From contig NZ_VTLB01000001.1 of the NCBI RefSeq assembly GCF_020514235.1, forward strand, positions 186,001 through 250,000: DNA of 64,000 nt, in the 5' to 3' direction. Origin of the DNA: Synechococcus sp. MU1617. Its GTDB lineage: Bacteria; Cyanobacteriota; Cyanobacteriia; PCC-6307; Cyanobiaceae. Of this stretch, positions 53,454 through 62,062 are shown piece after piece (within the stretch, counting starts at the first letter, position 1; each line of letters starts with the position of its first letter). The notes below the pieces were generated by a model that made no database searches, had not been told where the DNA came from, and worked only from the letters and a program-made list of their open reading frames with translations. Both the position numbers and the translations under genes were made by a program.

Positions 53454-54386
53454 TCAGCGAAGTCCCGCCGCTCTGGCTTCACGGAACAGGGCGCGCACAC
53501 CAATGCGATTGAGGGGCAAACGAAGCAGCTCCATCGCTGTTCCCTGATAGCCACGCCGGATCAGCCAGCGGAGCAGCGGTCGAAGGCTGGAGGGATTGAT
53601 CAGCCCGCCGAGGTTGAGCACTTCCCAAAGGATGCGATGGAACCAGGTGAACTGGATGATCAGCCGCACCCGCCTGGTTGGATGTTTGCGGTAGAAGACA
53701 AGCCCCATACGGGCTCGTTCTCCCTCCACTTCCACAAGGCGGGGGATCTGATCGAGGGTTAGGGCGGGGTGCCAGTGGTAACCGACCGCGTCGGGACACT
53801 TCACCAACTCAACCCCCATTCGCCGCAGGCGCTCACCCAGTTCCAGGTCCTCCCAGCCGTACAGGCGAAAACCAGTGTCGAACAGGCCTGAACGCTCCAA
53901 CACCTCCCGATCAATGGCCACATTCCCGGTGGCGAAATAAGCCCAGGACAAGTCACGTAATTTGTGGCGTTCCGTGCAAGGTGCTTCGAAGTTGGCGGTG
54001 TTGATGACAGCGCCATAGGTGAAGCAGAGCCGATCACCACGCCGGTGCCAGCACTGCTGCAACGCCCGTGCATGGGTGGCCAGAAAGGTCTCTGTGACCA
54101 CCAGGTCGCTGTCGATGAAAACGATCACATCACCACGGGCGTGATCCACGCCGCGGTTCCGACCCTCCGCAGGACCACCATGCGCCTGCTCAATCAGGCG
54201 CACATGGGGAAAACGAATGGCTTGCTCCCTCAGCCACGACGGCGTTCCATCGCTGGAACCGTCGTCGACCACAACAACCTCGTAGTCCTGAAGAGCTCCA
54301 GCAAGCTGCTGATCTTCCAGTGCCGAGAGGCATTTCTCGAGGATCGGGCGTCGGTTGTAGGTCGGAATAACGACGCTGACGAACAT
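53454..54386 (-). CDS. family 2 (GT-A) glycosyltransferase
   Basis: The 310-residue enzyme has VVIPTYNRRPILEKCLSAL at 5-23, VVVVDDGSSDGT at 38-49, and a DXD-like FIDSDLVV (about 91-98) for metal and nucleotide-sugar binding. GWEDLELGERLRRMG matches the ED(E/L)-type catalytic base region of the GT2/GT27-like subgroup. The acceptor is unknown; cell-surface polysaccharide is likely. It ends 131 bp before rpsB and starts after a bidirectional hairpin terminator. Confidence 0.88.
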   Translation of the reverse strand: MFVSVVIPTYNRRPILEKCLSALEDQQLAGALQDYEVVVVDDGSSDGTPSWLREQAIRFPHVRLIEQAHGGPAEGRNRGVDHARGDVIVFIDSDLVVTETFLATHARALQQCWHRRGDRLCFTYGAVINTANFEAPCTERHKLRDLSWAYFATGNVAIDREVLERSGLFDTGFRLYGWEDLELGERLRRMGVELVKCPDAVGYHWHPALTLDQIPRLVEVEGERARMGLVFYRKHPTRRVRLIIQFTWFHRILWEVLNLGGLINPSSLRPLLRWLIRRGYQGTAMELLRLPLNRIGVRALFREARAAGLR

Positions 54387-54428
54387 CGCGACGGCCGATG
54401 CAGAAGGGAACCCAGCCTACGAACAACA

Positions 54429-54454
54429 AAAAAGGGGCCCGAAGGCCCCTTTTT
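54429..54454. terminator. bidirectional rho-independent terminator
   Basis: AAAAGGGGCC pairs with GGCCCCTTTT around CGAA, with A and T runs on the two sides, so it can work in both directions. On the minus strand it ends the small basic protein gene before the glycosyltransferase. Confidence 0.88.
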
Positions 54455-54475
54455 ATGGATGATTTGATCCGCTGA

Positions 54476-54631
54476 TCAGTCGGCGGCACCACCGTTGTTG
54501 GCGGTTCCGGTCACACCATTACCAGCGCCTTCACCGCGGCCATCGTTCCGCATCTTGCGCTTCTTGAACTTGCGCGCGTAGGCGCGGTTCCGCTCCTGCT
54601 TTTCTTTCTTCAGGTTTCTGCGCTTGGCCAT
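54476..54631 (-). CDS. 51-residue very basic small protein
   Basis: The frame starts MAKRRNLKKEKQERNRAYAR, continues KFKKRKMRNDGRG and ends with a Gly/Asn/Ala tail. The Lys/Arg-rich helix strongly suggests RNA or ribosome binding. A dedicated terminator follows 22 bp after the stop, which supports an independent gene. I recall similar short basic proteins as conserved hypotheticals in cyanobacteria. The function is unknown. Confidence 0.75.
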   Translation of the reverse strand: MAKRRNLKKEKQERNRAYARKFKKRKMRNDGRGEGAGNGVTGTANNGGAAD

Positions 54632-54667
54632 GCGGAACTGCGGGCTCTGATATCAAGAATCATCCTA

Positions 54668-55345
54668 CTAAACAGCATTCATTAGACGCCCATCCTCCAT
54701 TTGAAGCAGGCGATCGGCGACATCAACGATGCGCGGGTCATGGGTCACCATCAGCACCGCGCAGGATTGTTCACGGGCCAGTCGGCGAAGCAACTCCACC
54801 ACCTCCCGACCCGTGCGGCTATCTAATGCAGCGGTGGGTTCGTCAGCAAGGAGCAGCCGAGGGTTTGCGGCAAGGGCACGGGCAATAGCGACCCGTTGCT
54901 TCTGTCCACCGGATAAGTCGTGAGGAACTTTGCCCATATGGTCCTCCAGACCGACGGCACGGAGCCACTGACGGGCTTCATCCCGACGAGCCCTGTAACT
55001 GAGATCAGGCAGAAGATCGGCTCCCATCTGCACGTTCTGTTCTGCAGTGAGGCAGCGCAGGAGGTTGTGGCCCTGAAAAATCATGCCAATGCGCCTGCGC
55101 ACCTGCTGGCGGCACCGACGGCCGGCCCCATGAAGTGATTGACCAAGCACCGACACCTGGCCCTGCTGAACCGTCCGTAAGGCGCCGATCAAGGTGAGCA
55201 GAGTTGTCTTGCCACAGCCGGAGGGACCGGTCAGCAAAACCACTTCGCCCGGCTCAATGTTGAAGCTGATGTTCTGAAGAACCTCGCGGCGCATTCCCCC
55301 TTGGCCGAAGGCATGAGAGAGGTTGTCGACAACTACAGCTGCCAT
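54668..55345 (-). CDS. devA: DevA-type ABC exporter ATPase
   Basis: The 225-residue ATPase of the MacB/LolD/DevA class has Walker A GPSGCGKTT (about 39-47), the Q-loop region GMIFQGHNLLRCLTAEQNVQMG characteristic of DevA, the signature LSGGQKQRVAIARALA, Walker B LLLADEPTAALDS and the switch MVTHDPRI. With DevC and DevB it would form a tripartite exporter through TolC. The ATG at 55345 overlaps the devC stop as ATGA. Confidence 0.9.
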   Translation of the reverse strand: MAAVVVDNLSHAFGQGGMRREVLQNISFNIEPGEVVLLTGPSGCGKTTLLTLIGALRTVQQGQVSVLGQSLHGAGRRCRQQVRRRIGMIFQGHNLLRCLTAEQNVQMGADLLPDLSYRARRDEARQWLRAVGLEDHMGKVPHDLSGGQKQRVAIARALAANPRLLLADEPTAALDSRTGREVVELLRRLAREQSCAVLMVTHDPRIVDVADRLLQMEDGRLMNAV

Positions 55346-56514
55346 CAGAAGATCTCCGCAGGGTCTGCATCGATGAGACGACGCATGGCCAGGAAAGACG
55401 ACAACATGCACATCACCAGGATCATCACCAGCACGGTCAACGCCCGGGATAGATCCATGCCGACGGGCAGCTTGGTGGCGTCACGAACGAACCAGTACAG
55501 CCCCTGACCGGCCAGGTAGGCGGGGACGTATCCCATCGCCGCCAGATAGAAGCCCTCACGGACCACCACCCCCAACAGATGACTGAGGCGATAGCCCATC
55601 GCCATCAAGGTGGCGTACTCCGGCAGGTGATCACTCACATCGGTGTAGAGCACCTGGTACACGATCACGCAGCCCACCACGAAGCCCATGGCAGCGCCGA
55701 GGGTGAAGATGAAACCGATCGAGGTGCTGCTTTTCCAGTAGTTCTGCTCGAAATCGATGAAGCCCTGCTTGGTCAGCACCAAAACATCTTTGGGCAGTCG
55801 CTGGCCTAGTCGGGACACCACCTGCTCAGGATCCACTCCTGGCTTCAACCGCACCAAACCCACTTCGATCGCCCCAGGCGGCTTCTGGGGCATCAGATCG
55901 AGGAACGTCTCAGTGCTCGTGAGCAGATTGCCGTCGGCACCGAAGCTGGTGCCCAGACTCACCAGGCCGGCGACACGGACTCGGTTGCCAGCGATCTCAG
56001 TTTCGACCACCCGGCCATCGCGATACCAATCGGCAATGGGTCCGAATTCGGGGCGTGACAGCTGATCAAACAGGATCCGCCCTTTCTGTTTGAGAGCATC
56101 AGTTTTTTCAGCCAGGGATGGGTCGACAAAGAAGGGGTCGTCGGGATTGAACCCCAACGCCAGGATCGACCGGTTGCGACGCGTTTCAGGGTTCCGCCAG
56201 AGCATCAGCCCCCAGTGCACCGGGGTCACCCCGTCGACATCGGAATCGGCCAGGGTCTGAACCAGCCGCCGCCTTGGAAAGGCTTCCATGCTCACGGAGC
56301 TGGCGGAGCGGGGACTGATCAGAACGACATCGGCATCGAACAGCCGGTGCGCCGTGACGCTGGCATCGAACAGACCATCACGGAATCCGAGCTGCATGAA
56401 CATCAGAATTCCCGCAAAGCTGATGCCGGCAAGTGCCACCAGCAAGCGGACGGGCTGGCGCGTCAGCAACAACCAGGAGAGAGGAATCCGACGGCCCCGC
56501 CAGAACCGGTTCAT
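55345..56514 (-). CDS. devC: DevC-type ABC exporter permease
   Basis: The 389-residue permease has an N-terminal membrane helix (about 25-45: LVALAGISFAGILMFMQLGF), a large periplasmic domain (about 50-255) and three C-terminal helices with the FtsX-like segment (about 265-375: SIGFIFTLGAAMGFVVGCVIVYQVLYTDV). This is the MacB/DevC topology. In heterocyst formers DevBCA exports envelope glycolipids. Unicellular Synechococcus makes none, so the substrate here is unknown. Confidence 0.9.
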   Translation of the reverse strand: MNRFWRGRRIPLSWLLLTRQPVRLLVALAGISFAGILMFMQLGFRDGLFDASVTAHRLFDADVVLISPRSASSVSMEAFPRRRLVQTLADSDVDGVTPVHWGLMLWRNPETRRNRSILALGFNPDDPFFVDPSLAEKTDALKQKGRILFDQLSRPEFGPIADWYRDGRVVETEIAGNRVRVAGLVSLGTSFGADGNLLTSTETFLDLMPQKPPGAIEVGLVRLKPGVDPEQVVSRLGQRLPKDVLVLTKQGFIDFEQNYWKSSTSIGFIFTLGAAMGFVVGCVIVYQVLYTDVSDHLPEYATLMAMGYRLSHLLGVVVREGFYLAAMGYVPAYLAGQGLYWFVRDATKLPVGMDLSRALTVLVMILVMCMLSSFLAMRRLIDADPAEIF

Positions 56515-57407
56515 GGATCGAAGCGGGCAATCACCTTCAAACCAGCCAGACGGCTGACCTTGGCGGCATCTTCAGGGTTAAGCACCACATCAACCACCAC
56601 AACACGGGCATCCGCATCGCCGGTGGGATCGGTGGAAAGAACAGACCGTTGTTCCACCTGCGGGCTGATGCGCAGAACGCGACCGGCAAGTTCACCGCGG
56701 AAACCACCGTTCTCGCTAATGAGGCGCACGGACTGATCGAGGCGGATCAGGGAGATATCGGATTCATAGACCTCGATGCTGGCCTGCATCGCCTGGTTGG
56801 CCCCCACATCCATCACCCCATCCGCACCAGGGCGCTCGCCTGCACGGGCATGCAGCTTGAGCACAACACCATCAAGGGGCGAGATCAGCTGGCTCAGCAC
56901 GAGGTCGGCCTGGAGCCCTTTGCGCTCCGCCCGGGCCTGATCCCGCTTTCCCTGAAGGCGCACCAGCTCTTCACGCTTGTTGTCCACCAGAGTCAATTCA
57001 GCTGCACCCCAATCAGCGGCTTTGCTGAAGCGCTCCACTTCGATGGTCTGAAGACGAATCTCCTGGTCGAGGCTGCGCAGCTGCGCATCGATACGCTCCA
57101 GATCAGCGAGGAGGCCATCCCGGTGATCGAAAGACGCCAACACCTGGCCCCGCTTGATCAGATCGCCCTCATTCACATTGAGGGCTGACACCCGGGGTGT
57201 CCCCGCCATACCCGCATTGGGAGCGGCCAGATTGCGGATGTCCCCGGCAGGCTCCAGCTGCCCCAGGGCAGCAACCGCTTCCGGACGAACCATGGGTGCA
57301 GGCGCCGGTTCAACCGGTTTGGGTTCGGGAGTCGGCCGCAGCAACCAACCGCCAATGACGGCAATGACCAAACTTCCAGCCAGAACAGACCAGCGCTTGG
57401 GGGTCAT
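56511..57407 (-). CDS. devB: DevB-type HlyD membrane-fusion protein
   Basis: From the ATG at 57407 ([20 protein letters not shown]) the 298-residue protein has one membrane helix (about 7-24), a Pro-rich linker, a lipoyl-like half (VSALNVNEGDLIKRGQVLASF), a coiled coil (about 100-170) and a second lipoyl half (SPLDGVVLKLHARAGERPG). It then has the beta-barrel segment typical of DevB/HlyD adaptors. Its start overlaps the pcyA stop and its end overlaps devC, both as 4-bp junctions. Confidence 0.9.
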   Translation of the reverse strand: MTPKRWSVLAGSLVIAVIGGWLLRPTPEPKPVEPAPAPMVRPEAVAALGQLEPAGDIRNLAAPNAGMAGTPRVSALNVNEGDLIKRGQVLASFDHRDGLLADLERIDAQLRSLDQEIRLQTIEVERFSKAADWGAAELTLVDNKREELVRLQGKRDQARAERKGLQADLVLSQLISPLDGVVLKLHARAGERPGADGVMDVGANQAMQASIEVYESDISLIRLDQSVRLISENGGFRGELAGRVLRISPQVEQRSVLSTDPTGDADARVVVVDVVLNPEDAAKVSRLAGLKVIARFDP

Positions 57408-58150
57408 CAGAGTTCCGGTGGGTTGTCGAACAGAAGCATGTCGATGTAGCGATCGGCCCAGGCGGAATCGAAGGCCTTCTCGAGCACGCGGCGGGTCTTG
57501 TCGTTGCGTTTCTGCTGAAGGCAATAGTTCAACTGACCCTCGTACCGGCGGACTGTAGTGAGAGCCGATGAAGGTTCGGGAGTCGCTTCCATCACGCTGG
57601 TGGCCATCACCTGCAGGTAGTGGCTCACCAACTCCAAGAAGGCCGCTTCCTCGTCAGCACCATCGGGGCGGATGAAGCACACCTTGTTCGAGAAGATGAC
57701 CGATCCCCAGGCCGGAAGGTCCCGAACCTGACGGAACGCAGGCCAGGGCTTGGCCTCCAGCCGCTGAATCAACTGCTCCGGCAGGGCATCGGAGGTGGGG
57801 GAAAGATCGACGATCGCGGCGGAAACGCCAGCGGGGCCCGTCACGATGTCGGCCCCGAAAATCGGCAGGTCGTAATGGGGATCGGGGAACCAGACGCTGT
57901 GGAGGATTTGCAGTCCGTTGCCGAGTCGCGCGACCTCCAAATGAAGTTTGCGAAGTCCGATGCAACGAAAAAGCTCGTTGCCGATCGATAGGCCTTCACC
58001 ATCGAGTTGCCCCTGGATGAAGCGCAGATCCTCATCGCAGGGAAGGATCTCCAAGCCAGGCAATCCCGCCCAGGCACTACGGATCGCCGCCGCCAAGGCA
58101 TGCACGAGGGGATGCTGTCCTGGCGGTGGCGCCAGCGGCTTGGGCTGCAT
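57407..58150 (-). CDS. pcyA: phycocyanobilin:ferredoxin oxidoreductase
   Basis: PcyA reduces biliverdin IXalpha to phycocyanobilin by four ferredoxin electrons, supplying phycobilisome chromophore. From the ATG at 58150 the 247-residue protein carries the catalytic triad at Glu72, His84 and Asp101. The spacing (12 and 17) equals that of Glu76, His88 and Asp105 in the Synechocystis enzyme. FGADIVTGP and [17 protein letters not shown] are further family blocks. It is the first gene of a pcyA-devB-devC-devA run and is divergent from the M16 pair, with 18 bp between starts. Confidence 0.95.
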   Translation of the reverse strand: MQPKPLAPPPGQHPLVHALAAAIRSAWAGLPGLEILPCDEDLRFIQGQLDGEGLSIGNELFRCIGLRKLHLEVARLGNGLQILHSVWFPDPHYDLPIFGADIVTGPAGVSAAIVDLSPTSDALPEQLIQRLEAKPWPAFRQVRDLPAWGSVIFSNKVCFIRPDGADEEAAFLELVSHYLQVMATSVMEATPEPSSALTTVRRYEGQLNYCLQQKRNDKTRRVLEKAFDSAWADRYIDMLLFDNPPEL

Positions 58151-58168
58151 CGAAGGGGCAGGGACAGA

Positions 58169-59452
58169 ATGGAACTTTGCCACGCAGTTCTGAACCTTCC
58201 GTTCTCCGGTCCCCCACTGGACCATTGGACCCTCCCCAACGGAGTGGGCTGCGTGACGGCCGACATGCCGGATGCACCCCTGACCTGTCTCGATCTCTGG
58301 TGCCGTGCCGGCAGTGCCAGTGAACAGCCAGGGGAGGAGGGCATGGCCCATTTCCTGGAGCACATGGTGTTCAAGGGAAGTGAGCGGCTGCCCGCAGGGG
58401 CGTTCGACGAGGCCATCGAAGCTCTGGGGGGCAGCAGCAATGCCGCAACAGGTTTTGATGACGTTCACTTCCACGTGCTGACACCGCCGGATCGAGCCCG
58501 CGAAGCGTTGGATCTGTTGCTCGAACTGGTGTTACTGCCAAGCCTCGAGCGAGACGGGTTCAACACGGAACGGGGGGTGGTGCTTGAGGAGATCGCCCAA
58601 TACGCCGATCAACCCAATGAGCAGGTGTTGCAACTGCTGTTGAGCAAGGGCTGTAACCAGCACCCCTACGGCCGACCCATCCTGGGTACCCCCCGCAGCC
58701 TGGAGGCCATGACGCCCGAAGCCATGCGGGCGTTTCACCAGCGGCAGTACCGAGGTTCCAACTGCTGCCTAGCGATGGCCGGGCCTGCATCAACTGAGCT
58801 GCGCAGTGCCGTGGGGTCCTCGGCTCTGGCTGGCCTCCTGGATGCCTCTGATCCTTCATCACCGTCATCCCCCCTGAGCGTGCGTCCTGGACGCGAGAGC
58901 GTTGTTGTGGACCGGCTTGAATCAGCTCGACTGCTGATGCTCTGGGAAGCACCCCAGGCCCAGGATCAGGGCGGAGTGATGGCGGCTGATCTCGCCACAA
59001 CCCTGCTGGGGGAGGGACGACGCAGTCGTCTCGTGAACCGCTTGAGGGAGGAATTGCAGATCGTTGAAAGCGTGTCGATGGACCTCTCGGTTCTGGAGCA
59101 GGGAAGCCTGATCACGCTTGAGGTGATCTGCCCGGACGAGCATCTGGAGGCTGTGGAAGACGAGGTGAACCGGCAGTTACGTGCCATGGCAGATGAGCTC
59201 GTCAGTGATCAGGAACTGAAACGGGGCCAGCAGCTGGTGAGCAATGGACTTCGCTACTCCTTGGAATCGACGGGCCAGGTGTCTGGACTCAGCGCCAGCC
59301 AAACCCTCTGGGACCGTCAGCAGGATCTGCTCCACCCCCTGGCCTTCCTGCCGCCATGGACGGCAGAGCGGCTTCGCTCAGACCTCTTTCCCAGGCTGCA
59401 ACCCGAACAGGCGTTTGTCCTGACCGCCCAAGCCAAGACGGAGAACGGATGA
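58169..59452 (+). CDS. M16 zinc peptidase, catalytic subunit
   Basis: From the ATG at 58169 ([20 protein letters not shown]) the 427-residue protein has the inverted zinc motif HFLEH at 61-65, within [24 protein letters not shown]. The distal Glu region [14 protein letters not shown] lies downstream. This is the processing-peptidase/PqqL-like M16 family. Its ATGA junction with the next gene, a second M16 protein lacking the zinc motif, matches the active/inactive heterodimer design of bacterial M16B pairs. Substrate unknown; no export signal is clear. Confidence 0.9.
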   Translation: MELCHAVLNLPFSGPPLDHWTLPNGVGCVTADMPDAPLTCLDLWCRAGSASEQPGEEGMAHFLEHMVFKGSERLPAGAFDEAIEALGGSSNAATGFDDVHFHVLTPPDRAREALDLLLELVLLPSLERDGFNTERGVVLEEIAQYADQPNEQVLQLLLSKGCNQHPYGRPILGTPRSLEAMTPEAMRAFHQRQYRGSNCCLAMAGPASTELRSAVGSSALAGLLDASDPSSPSSPLSVRPGRESVVVDRLESARLLMLWEAPQAQDQGGVMAADLATTLLGEGRRSRLVNRLREELQIVESVSMDLSVLEQGSLITLEVICPDEHLEAVEDEVNRQLRAMADELVSDQELKRGQQLVSNGLRYSLESTGQVSGLSASQTLWDRQQDLLHPLAFLPPWTAERLRSDLFPRLQPEQAFVLTAQAKTENG

Positions 59453-60705
59453 GCAACCCAGAACTGCTGATCGAACCGGTCTCCACCCCGGGGATTCTGG
59501 CCGCAAAACTGTTGCTTCCTTATGGCAGCGCCGACGATCCTGCCGAAACACGGGGAGCCCATGACCTACTGGCATCCCTGCTCAGTCGCGGCTGCGGCCA
59601 ACACAACCACGTGGAACTGGCGGACCTTGTTGAGGGATGCGGAGCAGGTCTGCGCTGTGATGCCCAGGAGGACGCGCTTGTGCTGAGCCTGCGCTGCACG
59701 GTGGAAGACGCAGGGCAGCTTCTGCCCTTGTTGGCACAGATGGTTCGTTCCCCCCAGCTTGAGCCTGGCCAGGTGGCTCTTGAACGTTCACTCACGATTC
59801 AGGCCTTGCAACGGCAGCGGGAGGACCCCTTCCATTGCGCCACGACCGGATGGAGGCAGCTCACCTATGGCAACGGGGGCTACGGCCACGACCCCATGGG
59901 CATCGCTGAGGAGTTGGTTGATCTGGATCGCAAAGCACTTCTTCCCCTGGCGGAACGGCTGGCTGGGGCATCGAGCGTTCTCGCCCTGGCGGGCAGCGTC
60001 CCGCTCCAAATAATCGACAAGATTCGCTCGCTTGAGGACTTTCGCGACTGGCCACAGCGGAACAGCAAAGATCCTTCAGGCCGCCGCCCCTACGCCGAAG
60101 CGGTTGGGACCGAAACGATCCAGCTCGAACCAATGGACACCGAACAGGTGGTTCTGATGCTTGGGCAGGCGACGCTGGGACATGGCCACCCGGATGAACT
60201 GGCGCTGCGTTTGTTGCAGTGCCATCTGGGGGTGGGCATGTCGAGTCTGCTGTTCCAGCGTCTACGGGAAGACCATGGCGTGGCCTACGACGTGGCAGCT
60301 CACTTCCCTGCCCTGACGGGGCCGGCGCCGTTTGTGCTGATGGCCTCCAGCGTGGAGGAGCGCTCAGAGCTCGCTCTGGAGTTGCTGCTGAACATCTGGG
60401 ATGAGCTGAGTGAGCAGCCCCTCAGTGAGGCCGCACTGGAGCTCGCACGGGCCAAATACATCGGTCAGCTTGCCCAGGGGCTGCAGACCTGCTCCCAACG
60501 GGCGGAGCGACGCGTTCAGCTGAAGGCTCAGGGGTTGCCCGACGATCATGACCAGCGCTGTGTTGAGGCTCTCGCGGGGCTGACACCGACGGATGTTCGC
60601 CGGGCAGCCAAACGTTGGCTGAGCGAGCCACGACTCAGCCTGTGCGGAACCTCCGGCGCACTGGAGCAGCTCGCCCGGCGCTGGCGGCGCCGGGCAGCTG
60701 CTTAG
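59449..60705 (+). CDS. M16 peptidase-like protein, non-catalytic subunit
   Basis: The 418-residue protein shares the M16 fold (ILAAKLLLPYGSADDPAETRGAHDLLASLLSRG) but the HxxEH position reads HDLLA, so zinc cannot be bound in the usual way. The C-terminal half keeps the R-Y-like substrate region LLFQRLREDHGVAYDVAAHFP. It probably completes the clamshell with the upstream catalytic partner, with which it overlaps by 4 bp. Its end overlaps the sipA end by 4 bp, tail to tail. Confidence 0.88.
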   Translation: MSNPELLIEPVSTPGILAAKLLLPYGSADDPAETRGAHDLLASLLSRGCGQHNHVELADLVEGCGAGLRCDAQEDALVLSLRCTVEDAGQLLPLLAQMVRSPQLEPGQVALERSLTIQALQRQREDPFHCATTGWRQLTYGNGGYGHDPMGIAEELVDLDRKALLPLAERLAGASSVLALAGSVPLQIIDKIRSLEDFRDWPQRNSKDPSGRRPYAEAVGTETIQLEPMDTEQVVLMLGQATLGHGHPDELALRLLQCHLGVGMSSLLFQRLREDHGVAYDVAAHFPALTGPAPFVLMASSVEERSELALELLLNIWDELSEQPLSEAALELARAKYIGQLAQGLQTCSQRAERRVQLKAQGLPDDHDQRCVEALAGLTPTDVRRAAKRWLSEPRLSLCGTSGALEQLARRWRRRAAA

Positions 60706-60929
60706 TCCGCCTCAGCGGCATCCACCGCATCCAACCGGTCGAGGGGGATCAGAAACGTTCCCCGGCGAAAACGCACGGCAACCGTGTCAATGGGATGAAG
60801 CGCAACCACCTCGCCCACCTCACCGACCGCGACCAGATCAGGCGGTCGCAGCATCGGCATCGGATCCGCCGACTTGAGGTATGCAAGCTGCTGCGACAGG
60901 CGCAGGCGATCACCAATCGATACCTTCAT
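60702..60929 (-). CDS. sipA: SipA/DUF3148 (CRR42-like) small regulatory protein
   Basis: From the ATG at 60929 (MKVSIGDRLRLSQQLAYLKS) the 75-residue SH3-like protein carries the family core KSADPMPMLRPPDLVAVGEVGEVVALHP (about 19-46), then VAVRFRRGTFLIPLDRLD. This matches SipA (Ssl3451-like), which binds and stimulates the histidine kinase NblS/Hik33, and the plastid CRR42 family. That role is inferred from homologues. It is divergent from bioY. Confidence 0.78.
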   Translation of the reverse strand: MKVSIGDRLRLSQQLAYLKSADPMPMLRPPDLVAVGEVGEVVALHPIDTVAVRFRRGTFLIPLDRLDAVDAAEAD

Positions 60930-60985
60930 CTGGACTGGGCAGAATCTGCATTGTCGAGCAGGATGGGCCGAGTTGAGCGACTGAT

Positions 60986-61555
60986 GTGAGGGCTCTCGCC
61001 TCCTGGTGTGGTGCCCTGGCGGGTCTGCTGGCCATCCTCTCCGGTGGCCTTGTGCCGGCCGCGTTGTTCCTGCCTGCCCCCAATCCAATCATTCTCCCCC
61101 TGCCCGTCACATGGCAGGTACCAGCGCTGCTGCTCTGCGCCATGGTCAGTGGACCGCGTGCCGGCGTGATGGCCGCTGTTGGCTATCTGTCCCTGGGGTT
61201 GTTCAGTCTGCCGGTGTTCCATGGCGGTGGCGGGTTGAGCTACGTGCTTGAACCGGGTTTCGGCTATCTGGCGGGCTTCGTTCCCGCGGCTTGGCTCACC
61301 GGTCGGCTGGCGCAGCAGGACGGCATGGATGACCTGCCAAGACAGTCGCTCTGCGCCCTTGCGGGACTGCTCGTTCTCCAGATCTGCGGGGTGCTGAATC
61401 TCGCCTTCGGGGCGCTGTTGGGGCGATGGTCCCTTGGCTTCCCCGAGCTGCTGATGCAGTTTTCGATCGGTCCGCTACCGGCTCAAATGCTGCTCTGCAT
61501 CGGTGCAGGATTCCTCTCAGTTGTGCTGCGCCGGTTGTTAATTATCGAGCCATGA
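60986..61555 (+). CDS. bioY: biotin transporter BioY
   Basis: BioY is the substrate-binding S component for biotin uptake, alone or with an ECF module. The 189-residue protein has six membrane segments and BioY blocks PLPVTWQVPALLLCAMVSGPRAGVMAAVGYLSLGLFSLPVF and SYVLEPGFGYLAGFVPAAWLTG. The start is GTG at 60986. No EcfT or EcfA genes are adjacent. It overlaps lspA as ATGA. The distant CbiO-like ATPase at 3686 could be related but there is no direct evidence. Confidence 0.92.
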   Translation: MRALASWCGALAGLLAILSGGLVPAALFLPAPNPIILPLPVTWQVPALLLCAMVSGPRAGVMAAVGYLSLGLFSLPVFHGGGGLSYVLEPGFGYLAGFVPAAWLTGRLAQQDGMDDLPRQSLCALAGLLVLQICGVLNLAFGALLGRWSLGFPELLMQFSIGPLPAQMLLCIGAGFLSVVLRRLLIIEP

Positions 61556-62028
61556 AGAGAGCACTTCCGCGTCGCTCAACCCTGCTGATTGCCCTGGTCA
61601 TCGTGATGATGGATCAGCTGAGCAAGGCTGCGGCCTCCAGCGCTTTGCAAGGGGGCCAATCCCTACCAGTGCTGCCACACCTGCTCTCCCTGCAATTGGT
61701 GCACAACACCGGCGCAGCCTTCAGTGTTCTTCAGAACTCCACTGCCCTGCTTGGGCTGCTCAGCTTTGGTGTTGGCATTGGGCTGATCTTGTGGATCTGG
61801 CGTGAACGGGTGCTGCCGTTCTGGCAAGCCCTTGCCGCTGCGGCGCTTCTGGGCGGAACCCTGGGCAATGGTCTTGATCGTTGGCGCTTGGGGCACGTGG
61901 TGGATTTTCTGGCGCTCCAACCGATCGATTTCCCGATCTTCAACGGAGCAGATGTCGCCATCAATCTCGCTGTGCTCTGCTTTGCCATCGACCTCATCAC
62001 ACGCCGGGGTGACAGCAGCCGTGGCTGA
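61552..62028 (+). CDS. lspA: lipoprotein signal peptidase (signal peptidase II)
   Basis: LspA cleaves prolipoproteins after lipidation in the inner membrane. The 158-residue, four-helix aspartyl protease has catalytic Asp118 (in GHVVDFLAL) and Asp134 (in NGADVAIN), with the conserved HNTGAAFS (51-58) and GNGLDR blocks. The ATG overlaps the bioY stop by 4 bp. A membrane GTPase gene follows 34 bp downstream. Confidence 0.95.
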   Translation: MKRALPRRSTLLIALVIVMMDQLSKAAASSALQGGQSLPVLPHLLSLQLVHNTGAAFSVLQNSTALLGLLSFGVGIGLILWIWRERVLPFWQALAAAALLGGTLGNGLDRWRLGHVVDFLALQPIDFPIFNGADVAINLAVLCFAIDLITRRGDSSRG

Positions 62029-62062
62029 CCCAAACTTGCCCTGAGGCTGGTGTGACGCAGGC

